A DNA stretch of 64,000 nt from Durusdinium trenchii (lineage: Eukaryota > Sar > Dinophyceae > Suessiales > Symbiodiniaceae), in assembly GCA_963970005.1 (NCBI GenBank), contig CAXAMN010021940.1, positions 668,526 to 732,525 of the forward strand, written 5' to 3'. Position 1 is the first letter of the stretch; the number at the start of each line of letters is the position of its first letter. The notes under the pieces are model-generated. The model searched no databases. It was not told the DNA's origin and saw only the letters and a list, made by a program, of their open reading frames with translations. The translations under genes were made by a program, and so were the position numbers. Positions 24,401 through 35,583 of the stretch are shown piece by piece.

Positions 24401-27400
24401 ATGTCTCAACAGCCCCTTCATTCGGGAACCTTCTTCATACCAATTGGATAGGCTTGGAGGTCGATGCGACCCAATCATTGATCAAAATCATCCAAAACAT
24501 ATTAATTATGCTGCTTCAAGGTCAGGGGGCAAATGCTCCATGAGCGACTGGCAATCTTCCGAGAGCTGCATATAGCGCACCTTCCCAGGGAACTCATAGG
24601 TGTTTGTGGCGCTTTTCCAGCTGGGTGGTACGCCAACGATCATGTGGTGCATTACCTTGCTTGCTCACATCAAGTCTGGGCAACAAAAGCCGCCCCCGGT
24701 TCCCTCGAATGAAAAAAATACGCTCTTCTACCGGGCAGTTGCCGAGTTATTTTTTTTTGGCAGGGAGTCAGTTGGTATAGTATTTTGGAACTCTTCCAAG
24801 TACTTCCAAATATGTCCAACCTTTCTGCATCAAAAGTCTTGGCTCAAAAAAACAAGTGGTTAGTACAAGTCTTGGGCGACTTGAGCCGAGCCAAGGAGTT
24901 CTCAGGACGTCGAAGCTCGGTCACGATCGGTCACGGGACCGAGTTACTGCTCCAATGGAGAAGAGGTCTGCCGAGCGACCATCATAAGGTCGAGAGCCGA
25001 AGACCTCCCAGGTCGCAGCCGTTGGGTTAGGGACACTGACATAGTAGGTAAAAGGATCTCAATGTCCATCCATTTCCTGCTCCTTCGCAGCTTGGGCCCC
25101 TTGGGTCGCTTTCAGAGTGCCATCTAGAACGTCCCAGTCACCTTTATCGGTACATTGTTCCGGGTGCAAAAGAACAACTGCAAGCCGACTGGACCACACA
25201 TTTTGCACCTCAAAGGCCTCAAAGGCGCCTCGTTCGTCGCTCCCATCTTTGCCAACCTCCGCCCCTGGGCCTCCCACTTGCTCCGGTCCCCTCTCGTGGC
25301 TTCGTTCGTTGCTTCGTCCCGCCTCAGGTGCCATGTAGCCCACGGTCCCCGCGCATTTCGTCAGCAGCCGCTTCTCCGGGCGATCGTTCCTGCGGGGCGA
25401 GGACCGGGCGAGGACCCCGAGGCCGGGGTGACGGGTCGGAACGCGGCGTTAGCGCCGGCTCGGGAGTCCTTGATCAACTTGGGGAAGTTTACATCTGGAT
25501 GGGTGTTCTGAAACTTAGCAGTTGTGGAAACCAGAGTCAACCAAATCACCGACCCCAACAGCATGATGTGGAAGATGCAGGAACCGAACTGACCTGCAAG
25601 GGTTCGAAACAGGCTCTCCCGATCGAAACTCCCCAGATCTCCCAAGCACCCGAAGTGCTGACACTCTGACGGTCTCACATCACTTTCGTCAGTGGAGTTC
25701 ACAGCTTGGTTGGTAGAGGAAGACGCATAGTCTTCCGGACCATGTTCATCCATGCCATCCACTTCCATGTGATGTTTGAAGTCGGGTCGCGCCACCATCC
25801 CTTCCCTCCGTGCTGTTTCTGCGCCTCAAGACCCCTGCGATACCGAAGTCCACGAGTTTCAGTGGAGCGTCTCCATGGCCGCTGCAGGAGATGGGGATGG
25901 CGCTCCCCGTCTTCCTCATGGGCGCGGCACCGGACGCGTTCAACATGCCCAGTGTATAAGAGACACCATAGTCACAGAAACCATGTATGAGGAGCCGTGT
26001 TTGGAACAAGGTGTTGAAGTATTTTGAAGTCATCATGTTCCAAACACGGCAGTGGATCATAGGGGAATTCCTGACTCACAAAAGACTGAGTCTCCGGGAC
26101 ATGAGGTTGCTATAGTTACTATAGTCGTTGTATGCTAGTTGCACGAGAGATCGAGTGATCAAGTTTGGCGCACGTGTTCCCCCCAAACAATTCCCCATGC
26201 ACATCCCCAACTCCCTCAAAAGGTAAACGATGATATAGAGCAACTTTGGTCTCATTATACCATGTTCACCTGCACCCTTAGGACCGAAACTTCCCCACAC
26301 GACCTTTCATCACTTCTGCTGAAGAAAAAAAAGGACTTCCTGCACCACCTGCCTTGGATCTCCCACTGTTTTCTAGAAGGTCTGCGCCTCGCTGCATATA
26401 TCAACCCCGATATGCCAAGATATCCCAAGGCATCTTTGTCGGAACAAAGATGGCGAGCCCAGTGACGGTGCGCCGCAGCTGAAGAGCAGATTCTGGGGTT
26501 TGATATCCCGATGGGCCACCGAATGTGCGTGACAATAGGCGATGCCCTGAAGCATCTGCAGTGTGATGCGTGCCAGTTCGTCTTCCGAGACACCCGGCCT
26601 GAAGCGGATCGAGGTGGATTCGGGATGTGGAATGGGGGAATGGAAAGGCCCCGGTAGGCAGTGGGCGTACAATATTAAAGGGCTTTGACGTAGATGATGA
26701 ATGGACCGGATGTATATATGTTCCGTGGGGAGTGGTGAGAGAACCTTCGGATTTCTACAGTTTGCTTCCTCAAAGCGGACATGTCAACCATCCACACCAC
26801 TCGCGAACGATCTAAGTCCTTACAACGAAGAAGTGGCTCATGAATCAACCAAGTAAATACTCAGATTCTCTGCAAAAAGCGGTTAAACAAAGAGCTCAAC
26901 AAATCCAGTGATCCTCAATGATCCTATGCTGTCCAAAGATCCACCAAGCGCGCATAATCAATCTCTCTATTTGGGATGGCTTAATTACCTCTCTGCGAGC
27001 TGCTGCTAGCTGAGTGGCCCAAAGTCCTCGTGGGCATTTTGGATGTACTGAGCGAGAGAGCCACCTGACCGACCAAGCGAAGCTTCTTCTCGGGAGATCT
27101 GAGGGAGCTGTGCAAAAAGTGGAGATCAAGAGGAACGTGATGGAACATGTTTTGGACCACAAATGGAGGCCACCAAAACATAAGGAAAACGTGCTAAAAT
27201 GTTCACTCTGGTGTACCCTCCACAAAGACCAACATGTCCCCCACACCCTGCAATAACACATCCTCTCCCAAACCCTCCAGCAGGAGGTTCACGGCAGCCA
27301 AAGGCTTATTCGACAACATGTTTCACAGAGGTGTGCGCTGCTGCCATGGCTATACTATATGCTATGCTATACTTAATTACTTGTTTCGGGGGTTCTTAGT

Positions 27401-27832
27401 AGTAGACTCTTCAAATCCCTCGGCGCTGTCCCGGCAGCTAAATATATAAACATAGAACAACTCCGGCGTCCAGTGAACCTCACCTGAACACATCTCCATC
27501 ACCAAATGGATGTCGTGAGCATCCTCAAAAGTCTCGTAGTAGCGCACTGTGTTGGGATGATCCGACATCTTCAGGAAGGCCACTTCCAACTGCAGCGCTT
27601 CTTCATCCTTCAGCTGACTCTTGGCAATGCTCTTGATGGCCACCACCTCCCCCGTGCGCCGGTGCCGTGCGCGCAGCACGGTGCCGAAGCCGCCCTCGCC
27701 CACCACCTCTGCGAAGTCGTAGAGCTCTCGAATCGAGTCCGTGCGCAGCAGGCGGTTCCCCTCTTCGTCGCGCACGCGCTCGTGGCGGCGCCAGGCGATA
27801 AAGGAGCCTCTTTCAGGAGGGAGGGTCAGGCG
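21438..27832 (-). CDS. Calcium-dependent protein kinase (CDPK-like), 12 exons
   Basis: This is a Ser/Thr kinase with a C-terminal calmodulin-like region. Exons: 27832-27484, 27064-26989, 26598-26467, 25881-25819, 25389-25323, 25004-24948, 24655-24515, 24002-23830, 23438-23310, 22584-22503, 22095-21916, 21536-21438. Splice phases match at every junction and the sum is 1548 bases (515 codons plus TAG stop). Kinase marks are the loop GEGGFG, Lys in VVAIKS, CSGGSLAQYIQ, catalytic HRDIKPQNLL, DFG, GTVGYMAPE and RPTAAEALQHPWF. A junction helix (LLERCFRRMHDFCQRTQLQK) follows, as in CDPKs, then four EF-hand-like units (loops near DRGKSAGVSCFE, NGKLSYCE, DVQRNGYIRAED, DEDGRLCF), all lacking some Ca2+ ligands. 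A TAG interrupts exon 2 at 27008-27006. The end of exon 4 is uncertain (25819 or 25833). The true N terminus, upstream of 27832, is not resolved. Confidence 0.8.
24207..24305. repeat. Intronic inverted repeat (26-base arms)
   Basis: The arms at 24207-24232 and 24280-24305 are reverse complements with one mismatch, separated by 47 bases. The core CATGGAAGTGGA recurs in other introns of this window. It lies in intron 7 of the kinase gene and may be a small non-autonomous or introner-like element. Confidence 0.7.
25995..26049. repeat. Intronic hairpin with perfect 14-base arms
   Basis: CCGTGTTTGGAACA at 25995-26008 pairs exactly with TGTTCCAAACACGG at 26036-26049. It lies in intron 3 of the kinase gene. 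Confidence 0.75.
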
Positions 27833-27889
27833 CTGGAATCCAGTGTTTGAACATGTTTGAACTGGGGATCCAAAAAACTTGCTGAACAC

Positions 27890-30455
27890 GATTGAACACT
27901 GGCTGGGTTGATCTGTTTGTCAAGGACGATTTTGCCATCGCCGGTGCTCTTTGGCCACCAAGGGGTGAGTGAGGGCTGCGAGCTGTGACCAACTAAGAAA
28001 AAGCAATGGATAACGAACAATGAAGGAGTGAAAGGTGGAGACCCTCATGCAAAACCTCCTGTCTTGTCCTGCCTCGTGCAAAGCCTCCTGTCTTGGGTCC
28101 AGGGACGTAGCGCTTGAAGGCACCTCAGGGAATTCTTAGCCCTGCATGCCTTCAAATTCATCACCACACTTCCCCCCGCTTTTCGGATCTTCTTGGCCAA
28201 ATGCCTCCAAATGTTTGGGGTAGGGGTTGGACCCATCTCCAAAGGACAGTCCGGCCCAGTCCATACACTTGATATTATAAAATAAGTGGATCTCTTTGAT
28301 GTCTTCAGGTTCCCTCCTCTTTGTGTTTACCTGAGCACCGGTGCCAGAAACTCCCAGAAAGCGACGCACAAGTTTGGAGCATCGAAACATATACCCTTGA
28401 AACATCTGAAGATGTGAAGAACAAGTCGTACGTACTTCCGATGTTTGGGTATATCTCATTAGTGCCAGCAACAGAATCACTTCTTGCGGACGGTTGATGT
28501 TTTGACAGACATATGTATAGACTGTTGATACAGAATGGCTTTACATCCCGATCATATCCATATGAGGTGTTTAAAACCATGGTTGGCGCGCCACTAAGGG
28601 GCCGTGCGTTTGTGATGTGTGTTGTTTCTTTTTTTAACGTCCTGTAGCAATTGTGTAATTTCCCACGGTTTGCATGTTTTTACGCGGAGTGTGTTTTTGG
28701 GAGGTTGCAAAAATGCTGTGAAGGTTGCTCGGAACCTTCGTTTTTAGAGGTTTCCCTACAGTTTCAAACAGTTTTGACTATAGTCCAAAAGTTTAGAATG
28801 ATTTTTTACTTCTCTAGCGAATTGAAGCGAAAAGCGAAACGAAGCAAAGCGAAGCGACATGCATTACAACAGGCGAAGCGAAGCGACACGAAACCGCCTA
28901 AAAACAGAACAACCCAAAGGTCCACGGGCTAAATGCGTACTTTTCGCACTCACTGGACTTGTCCACACGCGTGGCCCAGATCCTGGAACCTGGAACAAGC
29001 TTCTTGTAGAGGTTTGCAAGAACCCCACCCCACCCCACCCACACCCCACCCCCATCCCATCTATGATGTAGCGTCAAGTATGTTTGCATGCACAAGTGAC
29101 GTCAAAGACACAAAAGCCAAAAATATGCATAAACACCCGGCCCCCTACAGGCGCGGCTAGCTAAAACATCAAGGGTCTACATTAGTGGAAATGGGACAAA
29201 CTACACCTGGACCCTATGTAAAATCTATAGTTCGAATCTAAGTTTTCACGAAGTGAGGAGTCCCAAGGAAGCAAATGGTTTCGATTCCACATCTCAAGGA
29301 GTTTGGCTTCAATTGTATAGTTTGTTCGTGTCTTGACCTCTGCCAGCAGATCCAAGATGCCGTCATCGCGGTGTTCGATCTCGGTGACGCTCGTCACACA
29401 GCATCGACGGCTCGCAGCGCGCAAAACACGCGCGAACGCGGTGCGAGAGCGCGAAACACGGCATGGAGTGAGCATTCTGAGCCGACTGGGCAGCACATGC
29501 AACACATGTCTAGCAGAGTCTGTCCGTTTTTTTTCCTTGCTCCAAGAAGGCTTGGGTTAAATGACGTCATCATTGAACCTGTAGCCTTTTGGCACCTATA
29601 ACACTTTTGGGAATTGAAATGGGAGCATGCCAAAACAGAATTGTCTGCCTTTGGGCCATATGGCCATATGTGGCCTTCTTCTAACTTTTGACCCAGGCCG
29701 CTGTCTGCGTGCAACTGGGATCTCTACTGAGTACCATTCTTGCAAGCAACTGATGAATCTGCCGATCAGCCGCGGGCCACAAGTGTCTTTTTCGCCGAGC
29801 CCATCGCATCACTCGATCTCTATCCTGCGATAGACAGCGGGCCATCTCACTTGTCCACCAGCTGAATGGAGACAAAGTGCGGGTGATGCACAGTCTCTGC
29901 GACGACCTTTTTGCTACGCATCTCCTGGTCATAGAAGGTTCACCCATGGAAGTTGTCCACATTCACTGGAAGGTTGTCCCCTTCAAACACATTCCTTGAT
30001 TCAATGATCCTAATGCTGCCTAGTAGGCAGTCAATCGTGCCCCCATCCCGGCACAAAACAAACACAAGTCCAAGATCTCCTGGTCATCCAAACGTAGCAG
30101 TTGAGTGATGCCCAATTGGTTGGCCACCACCACGCGTCGCAGGGCTTTGGGCAACTCCTCCTCCCCTCTTTCGCCCTCCTGCGGTCAGGCGGTGTTGCTC
30201 TCATTGCCTCCGGGTTCCCCCTAAAGCCAACAAACACATCGAGAGGAAGCGCCTACAGCGCCTATGTTTTTCCACGGGTTCCCATGGATTCATCCCTACA
30301 GCGCTTGGCTACACAACTGTAACGAGATCTTCAGGAAAACCAATCACTCTGAGTGGGTTTGGGTGGGACACCAGCCTTGAGCGCCGTCTGCGCGCGCTCC
30401 AGAAGCTGCGAAGCCTGGCCAGAAGCAGAAGAGCGCAACACCCCCCAGCAAAAAA
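27890..30455. other. Non-coding spacer upstream of the kinase gene
   Basis: I see no supported coding exon. An upstream kinase exon carrying the true start may lie here, but none is convincing. A GCGAA/GAAGC-rich cluster occupies about 28823-28892, and a CCCCACCC run about 29022-29055. Confidence 0.35.
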
Positions 30456-30645
30456 TCCTCGTTTTCATGGGTTTTCCATTTGTTTTGTTTGTTCAAGAAC
30501 ATCGGTTTTTCCATGTGTTTGTTCAAGAAAATCATCGTTTTCATGGTTTTTCCATTTTTTTTTGAACATCGAGTTTTCCATGTGCTTTTTTTCAAGAAAA
30601 TAATCGTTTTCATTGGGTGTTCCATACGTTTTTCGAAGAAAATGG
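30456..30645. repeat. Degenerate tandem repeat, about four units
   Basis: Units of roughly 45-60 bases share the blocks CGTTTTCATGG, TTTTCCAT and TTCAAGAA. The array is T-rich on the plus strand and sits just outside the 3' side of the second retroelement. Confidence 0.6.
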
Positions 30646-30815
30646 GACCAGGCCGACCGGTTGCCCCCCCAAAATCCTATACCTGGAAGGTCGTTTGCCA
30701 CGTATAGCTACATGGTGGACTGGTGGGACTCCTGAAATGAAAAGACCCAAAAAGCCCATAATTCTGTAAATATTCAAGCCGCTCCACCAAACCATATTTT
30801 CCTCTTCGTGTTCAC

Positions 30816-30825
30816 NNNNNNNNNN
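30816..30825. other. Assembly gap (10 N)
   Basis: Ten unknown bases, a conventional placeholder length, so the true distance is unknown. The gap lies just past the 3' end of the recombinase/reverse-transcriptase element and may hide its terminal repeat. Confidence 0.99.
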
Positions 30826-30885
30826 CAACAAGAGTTGCTCACCCGTAGAGTCGACACCCAGAGCATTCTCCCCCCGGTGGCCACG

Positions 30886-33800
30886 CTAGGGGCGCTCTGG
30901 TGTTGTAACTCTATCCCCCCCGCTGCTCCAGTGCGCCACTCTGGGATGCAGGGGTGTGGGGGTTCGTCCCAACACGCCGGGATCGGGACGTGTCCAAGTT
31001 GCTCCCAAATCGCGGACCTCTGAAAAATTAAAACGGGAGGGGCCGTCTGCAAGATTAGATTTGCTCTCCACTCGTTCTATGTAGACAGATTAGATGCTTT
31101 CAGCCTGGCTACTGTCAGCCAAAAGTCCCCGACGATGGAGGTGCTATCGACCTGGGGTGAGTAGCCGCGAACCAGATTTGCCGAAGTGCTGTCGTTGTCA
31201 CAGAAGAGAAAAACTGAGCGGTTCTGCAGGCGGGTACGCCAAGTTTCAAAAGCTACCGGGGCTGCCAGAAGCTCCAGCTGGCCCATGAATGACTTGCGTT
31301 GAAGCCATTTCTCAACGAGGGTTTCCGGGACAGGCCAAGCCGTGTACCCAGAATATCCGTCGATGGGGTCATGAAGGAAGGCTCCCAATATTCGCTGCGG
31401 GACACGCTCGGGGACATCTGAGGCGTCCGTGTACAGCAGAATGGGGTTGATGTGATGGACTTTTAACTCACGGGATGGACTCGTGGAAAGGAAGCACTTC
31501 ATCTGGCGTAGGGCCAGCATGAGCTCAGCCGTCAAAGTCTCGACTGGATAGGAGGCATATTGTCTGCGACGGAGCGGTCCCGTACAACAGCGCCCCACAC
31601 GTCCGAAGAGCGTGGAACATAAAAACTGGAACTTCCCGACCAGGCTACCTGCGAGGGCGGGAGAGAGCCGACCCGTACTCAAGACTTTGTCAATGGTGTC
31701 TTGGAGGAAGGCCAGGCGAGACTCCTTTGCCTGGACATGGATAATCTTTTGACTATGTAAAGACTCGGTATTAAAGCAAACTCCCAGGATGGCACATACC
31801 TCAGACGGAGGTTGTGACTTCTCCGGGTCTAGCTGGAATCCGAGAATTTGAAACGTTTCCCTGAGGCAGAAGACGGCAGACTTTATGGTTGCAGATGGTT
31901 CTACAACGAAAAAGTCGTCGAAGAAGTGGTCAGTGGTCGAAGAGAATAATCGTTGGATGACTCTCGCTATCCACTCTGCCACTCTACAGAAATTTGGCAC
32001 GGCGTGGCCTGCCCCGAAAGGTTGTCCGTACATTTCATGAAGCGACACTTCTCGCTGCTCCGGGTTGTAGACAGCCGTGATTGCAAAACGTACATCTTCC
32101 GGTGAAAGTGGGATCTGTCTGTACGCGCCTTTCATATCCTCGGTAGCCATCGAGATCCGTTCAACAGATCCGGCTAACGCTCTACATAGAACGCCCACGT
32201 AGTCCACCATGACCATAGGTACTTTTTGCAAGCGATGCGCTGCTTGGTTGACTCCGGATGCAGTATGGTCGTCAATCCTCCTATATTTCTTCTGACCCCC
32301 AGTGTCCTGTCCTTGTTCCAGGCCGAAACTCGGCGTAACTTGGAGTGGGCCTGGGTACATGGACCTCGCCTGCTGCAAAGTCATGGCTGGGCCCATGGTG
32401 CCGGCTTTGACTTCCTTCTGAGTCTTTTCCCAGATGGCACATGCCAACTCCTTGGACCCCTTTTCTGCCATGTAACGGACTCGGTCGATCATTCGTTCTG
32501 ATCGCTCATTGCAACCTGTGATGAATTCATCCCGTGACATGATTGGCCTAACCTCCAGCTGCTCGAAGAAAGGCGATTCATGAGCTCTGCCTGTGATCTT
32601 TAGTCCTTTCAAACATAGCCCTGGAACCTGTTTGTCTTCGATGCCCAGGAGGTCTTGGAGGCGTTCCATGAGGAGCGTGTTCACCTTAGTACCTAGCTTC
32701 TTGGCAGTCCAGGAAGCACTCCTATTAACTTGTGATTGCTCCTCTCTCAAGTCGTTCGCCCAAGTTTTTATCATGTGTAATGCATCCATCCTTCTTGAAA
32801 TCAAACTCTGTACATCGACGAATTCGGCGATCGCTGAGGCATGTTCTGGCTTGAGCGATTTGAGAGAGTCAAAAGGGTGATCCAAGCCCTTTGCCAACCG
32901 CAAGTGTTCTGCTGGGTCACAAAGTCCGTCGGCGATCAGTTGCGTCCTTTTTCCGAAGCTGGGTTGACTCCCGGCTTCAACTGCATGAAGCCGATAACGC
33001 CTTTGTGGCTCGGCAGCAAGTGTGGAGTCTGCAGGAGGCTCTGAAGTCCCAGTGCGCTGTTCCTGCTCCACCCCTGTTGCATTCGGCGTAAAGATTACTG
33101 GGTTTGTCAACGTCTGAGTCTCCGAGTGTTCCACTCCCGGACGTCCCTGGGACTCGACCCTCAGAGGAGGGTCAATATTCAACTCCAGCGCAACAGCTCT
33201 GGTCAGGGGTGCGTTGGGACCGGAAAAAATTTCTATGAAACTCGTCGGAGAGGTCCCTTCGGTAAAAGTCAAACCCTTTGCGAAGGCTTCACAAAAGGCT
33301 TGGGGATACTCTCGTTCATCGGCCGTGGCGAAAGAGGACACGCGTCCGTTGACAACTGCGGGTCTCCACGGTCAGTGTCTCTCCCCAGTACGAGAACATA
33401 AACGACTGTTTTCACAAGTAAGACCTACCCGCTCAACTAGGCCGGGAATATTGTGAATTAAAATTTGTGCCTTCCTACGTTTGCAGGGGCTAAACATGCA
33501 TGCGTGATAAAAGGTGGTTAGAACCCCGGGTTCCCGCTCCAGCCGCCTCCACGTGGTCAAGTGGCGGGCCAGGGAGTTCATGGGGTTCTCGAGCGAAAAG
33601 TAGCGCCCATTTCGATGGGCTTCCAAGCACCTGTCAGCAGCAAGATTCGCCATGTCGGTGTCGAGGGACAACTTCCGTCTCTTTGCTACCGGGAGGTCCT
33701 GGACTACACCTGGTATCCCCTCAGGGAAAGACTCGCTCCTGAGGGGTTTAGGAGGGTTTGTTACTCCGGGGATAGGGTATTCCCTCGCCCGAGAAAAAGT

Positions 33801-33908
33801 GCAGCAGTTGGGTGCCCAGTGCTGGACTTCGTGCAACGCGAGTTCCGAATCAAGTTCGATCCGGTCACGAAACACGTCCCTGCCCCGCAACAAATCCCAA
33901 GGACGCAA
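30886..33908 (-). pseudogene. Methyltransferase-like domain, reverse transcriptase and RNase H polyprotein, interrupted
   Basis: From 33908 the frame reads a domain with APNCCTFSRARE (like the Pro-Cys loop of C5-cytosine methyltransferases) and ENPMNSLARH (like their ENV/ENP motif). A TGA at 33374-33372 interrupts it. The same frame then continues into SFIEIFSGPNAPLTRAV, resembling the S-adenosylmethionine-binding motif. Next come a linker, reverse transcriptase motifs ATEDMKGAYRQIPLS, YGQPFGAGHAVPNF and the catalytic FFDD, and RNase H marks LLYTDAS, GQLELLA and FLFCDNDST. The frame stops at 31079-31077, but VYIERVESKSNLADGPSR, the usual end of this RNase H, continues in the next frame from about 31086. 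One missing base explains this. The coding tail ends at 30886. Methyltransferase function is inferred from motifs only. Confidence 0.75.
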
Positions 33909-33987
33909 CTCTTTTCAATCCTTTTCGGAAGAAGTTTGCCCTCACTCCAGGAACGGGAGTTGCGTCCGTCCTGGGGCGGGCGAGCCC

Positions 33988-35319
33988 CTATGGCTTCTTG
34001 CTGCCGCCCCCCTTATCCTTCGCGGGGTCGACCTTCGACTTTGCCGACGCTGACTTCTCCGCCTTCTTCTGTTCCTTTTGGGCCTTCCTCCAGCCAGGAG
34101 GGATTTCGCAACGAGGCTCATGCCGCTTCTTGCAAATCATGCACAACCGGGCCTTGTTCGCGTCATCCGTGGTCTTGTCGCTCTGGTCGTCGAGGTCACG
34201 CTTTCGGCCTCTACCGGGCTCTGCTCCGGCCGGCCCTTTCTTCTGCGACCCTTTCTCAAGCCCTTGATCCGGGAAGGACTCCGGTTGGGCTTGGAGGAGC
34301 TTCCATAGACCTTCTCCGTCTCCCAGCTCGGCATAGTGGCGGAGTCCCGCCCCCATTGAGCCTGCACCTTTTGCAATGACTTTCAGGACTTCGTTCATGA
34401 TCTCCCTATCGCAGCGCCTGGCCTCGTTGATTGTCGGGGGCCTCATCCCCTCTGGGACGGTTGCCCTCAAAGTGCCAATCAACTTATCCTGATACAGCAC
34501 TGTATCTTGATGGAGAGCGACTTCCATCATGTGCCATGCCTTGGCCCTCAACTCGAGGACGTCTTTCAAGGTCAGGATGTCGGCAATCTTTGGAGTCTCC
34601 GGGAAGTCCTCGTCCTTCTCGTTGAGGGTCAGCTTCTTGTCGGAGATGACCACTTCCTTCTTATCTTTCGGCAACTTCCCAGCACGACGAAGCCTACTCT
34701 CCGTCTCCATGTCAACGTATGTTTCCCATGGGAGGTGCTGGAAATTCCCCCCAGGGCCAAAGTTGTTCTGGACCTTGCTCAGGGTATGCAGAGATGGCCT
34801 GTCTCTATCTGACATAGGTGGTGGCATCCCGGAGTTGATCGCCTTGTCCTCCAACTCCTGACCCAGGGCAACCGTCACCTTGGACTTTGACTCTGGGTCC
34901 TCACCTGCCATCCTCTCCATGTTCCTTTTTGCCACCTGGTTTGCGTAGGCCCACAACTTGCGCAAGCAGCCCACGTCCTCCGAGGAGCGATAGGTTTCCC
35001 AGCTTTCCACGGGATGCCTCGGGAACCCGGTCGCTGCTCCCCCTTCTGGACGATATGCCGCTCTAACACGAAGTTGCTTCTTCAGGTACTCGTCGAAGTC
35101 GGCGGCAGTGGGGAATCTGAAGGCCATTGCCTCCGATGTATTCACGTTGTCCAAGCCTAGAACCAGAAAATCCGATTCATGGACATCGAACGACGCTGCC
35201 GCCCTTCCGAACGCGATGGTAGACTTCGCGTCGGCCATGGCTACTTTAGAATTAGGACTCCCACTCGGGGCGACTGGGTGTAAGTCCCACTCGGGCCGCA
35301 GAGAACTCACAGGGGACAA
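33988..35319 (-). CDS. Gag-like protein of the recombinase retroelement
   Basis: This is a 443-residue ORF between the recombinase and the reverse transcriptase ORF. The N-terminal half is mixed helical sequence. The middle (IADILTLKDVLELRAKAWHM) is probably helical. The tail is strongly basic with a small Cys/His cluster, C-x2-C-x5-H-x3-C (LCMICKKRHEPRC), followed by a Lys-rich end, which suits nucleic-acid binding. No enzyme motif is present, so the Gag role is inferred from position and composition. The stop is TAG. The next ORF starts in another frame about 80 bases on, so separate initiation or recoding would be needed to make it. Confidence 0.6.
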   Translation of the reverse strand: MSPVSSLRPEWDLHPVAPSGSPNSKVAMADAKSTIAFGRAAASFDVHESDFLVLGLDNVNTSEAMAFRFPTAADFDEYLKKQLRVRAAYRPEGGAATGFPRHPVESWETYRSSEDVGCLRKLWAYANQVAKRNMERMAGEDPESKSKVTVALGQELEDKAINSGMPPPMSDRDRPSLHTLSKVQNNFGPGGNFQHLPWETYVDMETESRLRRAGKLPKDKKEVVISDKKLTLNEKDEDFPETPKIADILTLKDVLELRAKAWHMMEVALHQDTVLYQDKLIGTLRATVPEGMRPPTINEARRCDREIMNEVLKVIAKGAGSMGAGLRHYAELGDGEGLWKLLQAQPESFPDQGLEKGSQKKGPAGAEPGRGRKRDLDDQSDKTTDDANKARLCMICKKRHEPRCEIPPGWRKAQKEQKKAEKSASAKSKVDPAKDKGGGSKKP

Positions 35320-35583
35320 CTCGTGCAGACGTCTTCATCTAGCGGCGCCTTCAATCACATCCAAACGAAAGGATATGGTTTCCCCCGTGGAACCTCCAGT
35401 TTTCTCATGTAAACTTGTAACCCCGAAGGATCTAGTAAACATGCAAACCGGGACCGCATGGCTGCATGGCTCAATAAAAATCAACCGGCGCTTTAATTTT
35501 TGCACTAGGTATGAAGGAGGGGGAGATTTTACTCCCAGTCTCAGCGTCCACGGTTTTCTATCCCGCTCAGGCGAAGAGCCTAC

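Noticed and set aside
24835..24846. Plus-strand TTGGCTCAA resembling the spliced leader
   Set aside because: Only nine bases, in a poly-A context inside a kinase intron, with no coding sequence downstream.
33561..34379. 272-codon plus-strand ORF
   Set aside because: It is antisense to the methyltransferase-like and Gag-like ORFs, whose motifs are clear.
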